A program made the translations under genes and the position numbers. Positions 1-5,609 of a stretch of 8,065 nucleotides of DNA are shown here, piece by piece. Below the pieces are notes generated by a model, which saw only the letters and a list, made by a program, of their open reading frames with translations, did no database searches and was not told the DNA's origin. Origin of the DNA: Bacteroidota bacterium (GTDB lineage: Bacteria > Bacteroidota > Bacteroidia > Flavobacteriales > Flavobacteriaceae); contig JABHYI010000205.1 of the NCBI GenBank assembly GCA_018656255.1, positions 1-8,065 on the forward strand, read 5' to 3'. Position 1 is the stretch's first letter, and each line of letters opens with the position of its first letter.

Positions 1-781
1 CTTTTAACATAAAGTGATCGTAGCCTCCTTTTTCTATTTGCTCAATATTTAATTTTAGTTCCTGTACAAAAGGTTTAATCCTTTTGTCACTCTTGATTTT
101 TCTAATTCTAATTTCTCTTCCAAGACGAATAACAGCCATCTGTTCATCCTCTAGGTAAATAGCATTATTGGTAAATTCAATAAATGGGGATGCGTCACTG
201 GCTATAAAAAACTCATCCTCACCAACACCAATAGCCAAGGGGCTTCCTAGTTTTGCAACAACAATCTCATTGGGTTTTTTTTGATCAAAAACAGCAATAG
301 CATAGGCCCCAACAACTTGGTTTAATGCAATTTGTACTGCCTTACCCAGTTTAACGCCTTCTTTGTTTTTTATTTCTTCAATAAGGTTTACCAGTACCTC
401 TGTGTCTGTGTCTGAATGGAACACATACCCTCTTTTAATTAATTCTTTTTTAATAGAAGCATAGTTCTCTATAATACCATTGTGTATAATTACCAAATCA
501 CCACTATTAGAATAATGTGGGTGAGAGTTTACATCATTAGGGACTCCGTGGGTTGCCCAGCGGGTGTGCCCTATACCAAGGTTCCCTTTTGTAGTTATTT
601 CTTTAGCAACCTGAGCTTCAAGGTCTACTACTTTTCCTTTGGTTTTGGCTAGCTGTATTTTAGAGCCGTCGTACAGTGCAATTCCTGCACTATCGTAGCC
701 TCTGTACTCCAGGCGCTTTAAACCATTAATAACTATTGGGTATGCCTCTCTATGGCCTATGTATCCTACTATTCCACACAT
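1..781 (-). CDS. glmS: Glutamine--fructose-6-phosphate aminotransferase (isomerizing), N-terminal part; runs off left edge
   Basis: Cytosolic enzyme that makes glucosamine-6-phosphate from fructose-6-phosphate and glutamine, the entry step to UDP-GlcNAc for peptidoglycan and LPS. The first 260 residues are present, covering the whole class-II glutaminase domain and the start of the linker. The product begins MCGIVGYIG, with Cys2 as the N-terminal nucleophile after Met removal. It continues with LKRLEYRGYDSAGIA (residues 21-35), GHTRWATHG (71-79), HNGIIENY (100-107) and SDTDTEVL (123-130), and reaches the typical KGGYDHFMLK (251-260) that leads into the first SIS domain. The family is usually about 610 residues, so roughly 350 lie outside the window. 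The start at 781 is fixed because Cys must follow Met. It lies 5 bp after the stop of the DUF4270 gene with no Shine-Dalgarno sequence and no room for a leader, so it is most likely the last gene visible of a minus-strand operon. Confidence 0.97.
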   Translation of the reverse strand, partial: MCGIVGYIGHREAYPIVINGLKRLEYRGYDSAGIALYDGSKIQLAKTKGKVVDLEAQVAKEITTKGNLGIGHTRWATHGVPNDVNSHPHYSNSGDLVIIHNGIIENYASIKKELIKRGYVFHSDTDTEVLVNLIEEIKNKEGVKLGKAVQIALNQVVGAYAIAVFDQKKPNEIVVAKLGSPLAIGVGEDEFFIASDASPFIEFTNNAIYLEDEQMAVIRLGREIRIRKIKSDKRIKPFVQELKLNIEQIEKGGYDHFMLK

Positions 782-786
782 ATATT

Positions 787-2394
787 TTAGTTTGAGTCTG
801 TGTAATAAATTTGGAGCTTTAATCTTTTTGTAAAATCTGCTGAAGTATTTCCATGTAAAATTGTGCCTTGATGACTCATAACACTACCCGATGGAACCTG
901 CTCGGTGTAATTTCTGGTTGGGGAGATGGTATTTAACACATCTTGAAAATTTGGCACAGCAACATTTTGAGAAACAATTACCCCTAGTTTTACATTGGTA
1001 GAATCTTGGTGTATAAGACTACTCAAGTGATTTGTGATTCTAAGCTTATAGTAATCACCCTTGCCATCACTATCTCTTACCAGGCGGCCTAAGTGTGTAG
1101 TGTAGGCATCTACCTGCTCAGAGTCTCCTGAGGTGGTATCTAGGTTATAATCTGTAAGCAACCTACCGTTATCAACATCATATAAAATTAACCTTTCAGG
1201 TTCTTTATAGCCATCTGTAATAGCATCTTTATCTACATAAAAAATAAGGTTCGCCTCATTAATAAGCCAGTTGTTTTGGCGTATTTCGTCTAGTTCATCG
1301 GCAACTCCATTGCCGTCATTATCATCTCCGAATAAACTTACAACAGCTGCAATACCTTCTCCTCCTCTAAGGTATAGTCTATCCTCACCGTTTTGCTGAT
1401 CTTGGCTAAGTAACTCGTTTTGTATTTGACCATTTAATTCATTTTCAAACACATTTACGTTTATCGCATCAAAAAGCAAGGTGATTTTTTTCTCTTCTCT
1501 GGTTGGAGCATTTGCTAGATCTCCATCAACAGTTCCTATACTTGGAGTTTCAAACTGTGATGTAAAATAAATATCAATTTTGGCGGCAGTCATATCAAAC
1601 TTTAAAAGGTTTGTGTCTGTACCGGTTACCTCAAAAAATATACCTCTAAAATATTCTCTAAAATTGTTGTTGTTTAAAAGTTCTGGAGTGCCTTCCATGT
1701 CCAGAATTTTATCCCTAAAAAATGCTTCGGGCAGCTTAACACGAATACCAGGAGCTACAACAGTGCTCTCAGAGGTATTGTCTCCAGCATCATCTTGCTC
1801 AAATGTAGTTTCTGTATAACTCTCTGTTGATGGCAAGAAATCTGTAATCGAATAAATTAATTCTCCCTTGAAACTTTCAAACAAATCATTTTGATTACTG
1901 AAATATCCCTGAACATCCTCAAACCCAGAATTTGGATCAAAATCTCTCAAGAAGTAATTAGACTCAAAAATAGAAATATCCATAGGAGTGGTTCCGTAAA
2001 CAGAATCTAAAACATAGCTCGACTCGTCGAGTTCATCAGTTATTTCCTCACTAAAATAAGGTATGTATAAAACGACACTATCCAGTTGTGACAGAAAATT
2101 AACACTAGGGTTTGGAGTCTCTAGTGCTACTTGGGCAAGTAAATTTACCTTAGACATTCCGTATACTGGGTCATTGTAAATCCCGAGTTGGTTTATCTGC
2201 AAACCATTGGTTTGAACAGCTTGAAACTTCTTACTGTAAGATTGTATTGTTGAGGTAATATCTAGGGTTGCATTTACGTCTTGATCTCCAATAACTTCAG
2301 AACCTATGGTTCCTATTTCTTCTTCACAAGATGCCATTAGTACAATGGCGAGCAATACTACCAACAGCTTTGGTAATGCATTATTAATCTTCAT
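787..2394 (-). CDS. DUF4270 family lipoprotein
   Basis: Predicted lipoprotein of 535 residues, function unknown. A basic start and hydrophobic stretch (residues 8-20) lead to the lipobox LMASC, with Cys23 as the lipidated residue. Cys23 is followed by EEE, an acidic patch that in Bacteroidota can act as a surface-export signal. The rest is an extended, beta-rich, Asp/Asn-rich polypeptide with no transmembrane segment. Residues 355-372 contain a DxDGNGxxDE acidic loop resembling a calcium-binding loop, followed by the segment NNWLINEANLIFYVD (374-388). The overall pattern and the neighbours match the DUF4270 proteins found beside the GT5-like gene, glmS and panC in flavobacteria; this assignment is from recognition, not from a search. 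The ATG at 2394 is followed directly by the signal peptide, which supports the start. The gene sits 20 bp after the GT5-like gene and 5 bp before glmS, so co-transcription is likely. A physical role at the outer membrane is inference only. Confidence 0.88.
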   Translation of the reverse strand: MKINNALPKLLVVLLAIVLMASCEEEIGTIGSEVIGDQDVNATLDITSTIQSYSKKFQAVQTNGLQINQLGIYNDPVYGMSKVNLLAQVALETPNPSVNFLSQLDSVVLYIPYFSEEITDELDESSYVLDSVYGTTPMDISIFESNYFLRDFDPNSGFEDVQGYFSNQNDLFESFKGELIYSITDFLPSTESYTETTFEQDDAGDNTSESTVVAPGIRVKLPEAFFRDKILDMEGTPELLNNNNFREYFRGIFFEVTGTDTNLLKFDMTAAKIDIYFTSQFETPSIGTVDGDLANAPTREEKKITLLFDAINVNVFENELNGQIQNELLSQDQQNGEDRLYLRGGEGIAAVVSLFGDDNDGNGVADELDEIRQNNWLINEANLIFYVDKDAITDGYKEPERLILYDVDNGRLLTDYNLDTTSGDSEQVDAYTTHLGRLVRDSDGKGDYYKLRITNHLSSLIHQDSTNVKLGVIVSQNVAVPNFQDVLNTISPTRNYTEQVPSGSVMSHQGTILHGNTSADFTKRLKLQIYYTDSN

Positions 2395-2414
2395 ACGCTA
2401 ATTCTAAAAGTATG

Positions 2415-3227
2415 TTATTGCTCCAATACTTTTGTTTGATAAAATTCTAAATATTCTCGTTCCATGTCTTCCATTTGCTGGAAAGCAAGTACCGGTTTAT
2501 CTAATCCCCCTATGAATGTTTCTAGTTCTTTTGAAATATCTTCTGAACCAATAATAACCGCATCTGAGTTATTGATAGCGACTTTCATTACATTTTCAAA
2601 AGTAGGATTATCTAAGTGAGTTAAGGCCTGGTCATCTATTGCATCAAATTTGATTTTATTAGAAACCTCAGCATTGAGTGTTCCGTTAAAACCTTGGTTG
2701 TATACAGAGGTTACAATCTTGCTATTTTCAAACAAAGGCTCATTTCCGTAATAGTTTCTTAGGTAAAGAGGTAAAAAAGAAGCCAACCATCCATGTACAT
2801 GTATAATATCTGGAGACCAATTTAATTTTTTTACAGTTTCAATAACACCTTTGGCGAAAAATATAGCCCGCTCATCATTGTCTTTAAAAAAGTTTCCTTC
2901 TTCATCTGCAAAGGTTGCCTTGCGTTTAAAATAATCTTCGTTGTCAATAAAATAAACCTGCATACGCTCCTTAGGAATAGAGGCTACTTTAATTATAAGT
3001 GGCATATCTAAATCGTTGATAACAAGGTTCATTCCAGACAAGCGAATCACTTCATGTAATTGGTGTCTTCGTTCGTTTATATTACCATAACGAGGCATAA
3101 AGATTCGTATTTGACCACCGTTATTATTAACCATTTTTGGAGCTTCAAATGACATGGATGAAATCTCTGTTTCTGGCAGGTATGGGATTACTTCTGAGGA
3201 AACATATAACACTCTCTTATCTTTCAT
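2415..3227 (-). CDS. Half-length GT5 (glycogen/starch synthase-like) protein
   Basis: Cytosolic protein of 270 residues resembling only the N-terminal half of glycogen synthase GlgA (Glyco_transf_5 domain). Family traits are the opening VLYVSSEVIPY (6-16), the PRYG segment (45-48) and DIIHVHGW (140-147), which corresponds to the DIIHxHDW motif of GlgA. Two things are missing. The ADP-glucose-binding KTGGL motif is replaced by PETEIS (18-23), and the complete C-terminal GT-B domain (about 200 residues) is absent, although the stop is clean and an operon follows. Annotation pipelines usually call such proteins glycogen/starch synthase, but glucosyl transfer from this polypeptide alone is doubtful. 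I chose ATG 3227 over the upstream TTG at 3266: the added residues MCVLHIIHKSKDF do not fit the family, and that TTG lies inside the probable -7 element. This is the first gene of a minus-strand operon with the DUF4270 gene and glmS, and is divergent from panC. Confidence 0.85.
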   Translation of the reverse strand: MKDKRVLYVSSEVIPYLPETEISSMSFEAPKMVNNNGGQIRIFMPRYGNINERRHQLHEVIRLSGMNLVINDLDMPLIIKVASIPKERMQVYFIDNEDYFKRKATFADEEGNFFKDNDERAIFFAKGVIETVKKLNWSPDIIHVHGWLASFLPLYLRNYYGNEPLFENSKIVTSVYNQGFNGTLNAEVSNKIKFDAIDDQALTHLDNPTFENVMKVAINNSDAVIIGSEDISKELETFIGGLDKPVLAFQQMEDMEREYLEFYQTKVLEQ

Positions 3228-3263
3228 AAAATCTTTGCTTTTATGTATTATGTGTAAAACGCA

Positions 3264-3271
3264 CAAAATTA
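3264..3271 (-). promoter_or_regulatory. Probable -7 element (TAATTTTG) for the GT5-like/DUF4270/glmS operon
   Basis: On the minus strand this reads TAATTTTG, an exact match to the Bacteroidota sigma-A consensus TAnnTTTG. Transcription would start near 3258, giving a leader of about 30 nt before ATG 3227. The best -33 candidate (TTG in tattgaaac) is about 24 bp upstream, slightly longer than usual, so the -33 is weak. The position makes sense for a divergent promoter. Confidence 0.5.
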
Positions 3272-3303
3272 CGAAAATTTATGCAGACTTAGTTTCAATA
3301 TCT

Positions 3304-3311
3304 TAATTTTG
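3304..3311 (+). promoter_or_regulatory. Probable -7 element (TAATTTTG) for panC
   Basis: The sequence TAATTTTG matches TAnnTTTG exactly and lies 21 bp before ATG 3333. The predicted start of transcription near 3317 leaves a leader of about 15 nt. No clear TTTG is visible at the expected -33 distance; the region around 3278-3284 is only a poor match. The box is identical to the one on the opposite strand at 3264-3271. Confidence 0.5.
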
Positions 3312-3332
3312 CTTTGAGTTTAAAAATCAACT

Positions 3333-4175
3333 ATGGAAGTCTTTACAGAAAATAAAACCTTAACTGCCGCATTGCGTCCATACAGGGTTTCAAAAAAAAT
3401 CGGGCTTGTTCCTACCATGGGAGCCCTTCATAAAGGCCATTTATCTCTTGTAAGCCAAGCTTTAAAAGACAATGACCTGGTAGTGGTAAGCATCTTTGTG
3501 AATCCAACTCAATTCAACAATCAAGGTGACTTGGTTAATTACCCACGCACACTCCAAAAAGACGTAACTCTTTTAAAAACGTTACAAGCAAATGTAGTAG
3601 TCTATGCGCCAGAGGCTAACGAGCTTTACAGCAACAACATTGCCTCCAAAAATTACAACTTTGGTGGTATTGAAAGAGAAATGGAAGGCAAGCACAGACA
3701 AGGTCATTTTGATGGTGTAGGCACTGTAGTGTCATTGCTTTTTAAAGCCGTAGAACCTAACACAGCATACTTTGGAGAGAAAGATTTTCAGCAATTACAA
3801 ATTGTAAAAAAAATGACAGCCATAGAAAAATTGCCTGTCGAAATTATTGGCTGCCCTATTATAAGAGAGCCAAGCAATCTTGCTATGAGCTCAAGAAACA
3901 AACGATTGAACCCCCAAGAATTAAAAGCTGCAGTAATTATTAATAAAAGTTTAAAATTAGCGGCGAAGTATTTTCATGAAAAATCAATTTCACAAATAAA
4001 CACCCTAGTGACAAATTGTTTTAAAGATAGCAGCCTTAGCCTAGAATATTTTGAAATTGCAAATGAAAAAACCTTAAAAACCGTTCGCCGTAAAAGAAAA
4101 GGAGTTTCCTATCGTTGCTTTATTGCGGCTTTTGTGGGAGAGGTTCGTTTGATAGACAACCAAAAACTGAGTTAA
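3333..4175 (+). CDS. panC: Pantothenate synthetase (pantoate--beta-alanine ligase)
   Basis: Cytosolic enzyme that uses ATP to activate pantoate as pantoyl-adenylate and joins it to beta-alanine, giving pantothenate for coenzyme A. The 280-residue length is normal for the family. Visible motifs are PTMGALHKGH (27-36, the HIGH-type nucleotide site), IFVNPTQF (54-61), YPR (70-72), HFDGVGTVV (125-133), FGEKDFQQL (147-155) and LAMSSRN (183-189, KMSKS-like loop). One oddity: the segment before LAMSSRN is REPSN, where many homologues have a DG pair, as in E. coli RAKDGLALSSRN. This may be lineage variation. ATG 3333 is the first start after the probable -7 box at 3304-3311 and lies the right distance before the HIGH motif. 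panD follows 52 bp downstream on the same strand and supplies the beta-alanine co-substrate. No panB is present in the window. Confidence 0.97.
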   Translation: MEVFTENKTLTAALRPYRVSKKIGLVPTMGALHKGHLSLVSQALKDNDLVVVSIFVNPTQFNNQGDLVNYPRTLQKDVTLLKTLQANVVVYAPEANELYSNNIASKNYNFGGIEREMEGKHRQGHFDGVGTVVSLLFKAVEPNTAYFGEKDFQQLQIVKKMTAIEKLPVEIIGCPIIREPSNLAMSSRNKRLNPQELKAAVIINKSLKLAAKYFHEKSISQINTLVTNCFKDSSLSLEYFEIANEKTLKTVRRKRKGVSYRCFIAAFVGEVRLIDNQKLS

Positions 4176-4186
4176 TTTTCTTTAAC

Positions 4187-4207
4187 TTAAGAATTCATGC
4201 ATCTTAA
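4187..4207. repeat. Short AT-rich inverted repeat between panC and panD
   Basis: TTAAGA at 4187-4192 is repeated inverted as TCTTAA at 4202-4207, with a 9-base spacer. It lies just upstream of the probable panD -7 box, where an operator could sit. As an RNA hairpin it would be weak (one G-C pair) with no clean T-run after it, so it is not a good terminator. It could arise by chance in AT-rich DNA. Confidence 0.25.
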
Positions 4208-4214
4208 TTTCATA

Positions 4215-4222
4215 TATCTTTG
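4215..4222 (+). promoter_or_regulatory. Probable -7 element (TATCTTTG) for panD, close to the start codon
   Basis: TATCTTTG is an exact match to TAnnTTTG and ends 5 bases before the panD ATG at 4228. If used, transcription would begin at or within a few bases of the ATG, so the message would be leaderless or nearly so. No TTG is seen at the usual -33 spacing, so the promoter may be weak, or the match may be chance with panD read through from panC. Confidence 0.4.
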
Positions 4223-4227
4223 CCAGT

Positions 4228-4575
4228 ATGTTGATACACGTAGTAAAATCTAAAATTCACAGAGTTAAAGTAACCGGTGCAGAACTCAATTACATTGGGA
4301 GCATTACCATAGACAAAGACCTTCTTGACGCTGCGAATATTGTAGAGGGAGAAAAAGTACAGGTGGTAAACAATAACAATGGAGAGCGCCTAGAAACCTA
4401 TGCCATTCCAGGGCCAAGAGGCAGTGGAGAAATCACCCTCAACGGAGCAGCTGCTAGAAAGGTGTCTAAAGGCGATATTTTAATATTAATTACCTACGCC
4501 ATACTCACGCAAGAAGAGGCAAAAACATTTAAGCCCTCGCTTGTATTTCCTAACCAAGATAATTTACTTATTTAA
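4228..4575 (+). CDS. panD: Aspartate 1-decarboxylase (pyruvoyl-dependent)
   Basis: Cytosolic enzyme that decarboxylates L-aspartate to beta-alanine for pantothenate synthesis. It is made as an inactive proenzyme that cleaves itself between Gly24 and Ser25, turning Ser25 into the pyruvoyl cofactor. That site is clear here in YIGSITID (22-29). Other conserved residues sit at E. coli-like positions: Lys9, His11, Arg54, Thr57, Tyr58, Asn72 and the NGAAAR segment (72-77). The length of 115 residues is close to the usual 115-126. The ATG at 4228 places Ser at position 25 as in the family, which fixes the start. The gene follows panC, whose product uses beta-alanine, and ends 1 base before the GTG of the next gene. 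PanZ-type maturation factors are known from enterobacteria only; none is seen here. Confidence 0.97.
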   Translation: MLIHVVKSKIHRVKVTGAELNYIGSITIDKDLLDAANIVEGEKVQVVNNNNGERLETYAIPGPRGSGEITLNGAAARKVSKGDILILITYAILTQEEAKTFKPSLVFPNQDNLLI

Positions 4576-4576
4576 G

Positions 4577-5539
4577 GTGAATAAAACACTTGCGAAAATT
4601 TTAAAAATTGGAGTTCCGCTAGCCTTAGGGGTGTTTTTAATCTGGTATATCTACAACAAATTTACACCGCTGCAACTTCAAGAGCTTTCAGGGTATGTTA
4701 AAAATGCAAATTACTGGATTATTGCAGCCTCTGTGTCTTTAAACCTCTTGAGCCATCTAGCAAGAGCACACAGGTGGTCTTTCATGTTAGAGCCCCTGGG
4801 TTACAGACCAAAACTGGCCAATAATTTTATGGCAGTTTCTGTAGCCTATCTCATGAATATTTTTATTCCTAAAAGCGGGGAAGTCTCTAGGGGTATTGTG
4901 CTAGATAAGTATGAAAAAATTCCTTTCTCTGCAGGGTTTGGAACCATTATAAGCGAACGCATTATAGATCTTTTTTTTCTGATAGGTTTTATTCTTGTAG
5001 CACTTGTATTAAAATTTGACATACTGCAGGGCTATATCATAGAAACGATCCCTACCTCAATTGTAAATACCCTATTGATTGGTGTAATTGCCCTTATTGT
5101 ATTTGTGGGGCTATTTTTGAAGTTCTCTAGATCTAAAACAAATTCAAAAGTTAAAACCTTTTTACTAGGACTAAAAGAAGGGGTGTTGAGTATTATTACC
5201 ATGAAAAAGAAAGGATTGTTTATAGTGTATTCTTTTGGTATCTGGGGGCTTTATTTACTCTCTTTTTTTGTAGCTACTCAGGCTCTGTTAGAAACCTCAG
5301 ATATAGGCATTGGCACCGTTATTATTGCCTTTGTGGTAGGTAGTTTTACCTTTGCATTTACCAACAGTGGTTTTGGAACCTACCCTGCTGCAATGGCAGG
5401 AGTATTGGTTTTATTTAATGTCCCTTTTACCGTTGGAACTGCTTTTGGTTGGATTATTTGGTCATCAGGGATCGCATCAATTATTGTAATTGGTGTTGGG
5501 TCACTATTATTTTTGCCGGTGTACAATAAAAACAACTAA
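4577..5539 (+). CDS. Flippase-like integral membrane protein, LPG synthase TM family (UPF0104)
   Basis: Inner-membrane protein of 320 residues with about seven or eight hydrophobic segments, roughly at 10-25, 46-62, 84-98, 122-147, 163-182, 213-234, 241-264 and 283-314. It resembles the N-terminal flippase domain of MprF (lysylphosphatidylglycerol synthase TM region). Family-like features are RAHRW (63-67), IPKSGEVSRG (97-106), ERIID (127-131) and TNSGFGTYP (262-270). The C-terminal aminoacyl-transfer domain of MprF is absent, so it is not itself a lysyl-PG synthase. Moving a lipid or lipid-linked sugar across the membrane is a reasonable guess, but the substrate is unknown. I chose GTG 4577, giving MNKTLAKILK, over the TTG at 4541, which would add 12 residues overlapping panD. 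The GTG starts 1 base after the panD stop, which suggests translational coupling to panD. Confidence 0.85.
   Translation: MNKTLAKILKIGVPLALGVFLIWYIYNKFTPLQLQELSGYVKNANYWIIAASVSLNLLSHLARAHRWSFMLEPLGYRPKLANNFMAVSVAYLMNIFIPKSGEVSRGIVLDKYEKIPFSAGFGTIISERIIDLFFLIGFILVALVLKFDILQGYIIETIPTSIVNTLLIGVIALIVFVGLFLKFSRSKTNSKVKTFLLGLKEGVLSIITMKKKGLFIVYSFGIWGLYLLSFFVATQALLETSDIGIGTVIIAFVVGSFTFAFTNSGFGTYPAAMAGVLVLFNVPFTVGTAFGWIIWSSGIASIIVIGVGSLLFLPVYNKNN
5484..5515 (+). promoter_or_regulatory. Possible promoter inside the end of the membrane-protein gene, reading into the hydrolase gene
   Basis: TTG at 5484-5486, 21 bp, then TATTTTTG at 5508-5515 fits the Bacteroidota pattern TTG-N(17-23)-TAnnTTTG. It lies in the last codons of the upstream gene and would give a leader of about 90 nt to ATG 5610. 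AT-rich coding sequence often yields such matches by chance, so the call is tentative. Confidence 0.3.
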
Positions 5540-5609
5540 TTGTTAGTTTTTGTAAGCCAAGGCACATTTTAAAATTTAAGTATCTTACGGCTTTCTTAAA
5601 ATTTCAGAC

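Noticed and set aside
782..786. glmS ribozyme or leader upstream of glmS
   Set aside because: Only 5 bp separate the DUF4270 stop from the glmS start, and that ribozyme is known mainly from Gram-positive bacteria.
1580..1819. Plus-strand open frame of 79 codons
   Set aside because: It lies antisense inside the DUF4270 gene, has no recognisable domain or promoter, and the minus-strand frame there is clearly the coding one.
4541..4576. TTG start giving 12 extra residues to the membrane protein
   Set aside because: It would overlap the end of panD, and the GTG at 4577 gives the family-like N-terminus MNKTLAKILK.
5552..5588. GTAAG/CTTAC inverted repeat around the ATTTTAAAAT palindrome before the hydrolase gene
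   Set aside because: The outer stem is 5 bp with a 27-base interior that is almost all A/T; it is neither a credible terminator nor a recognisable riboswitch.
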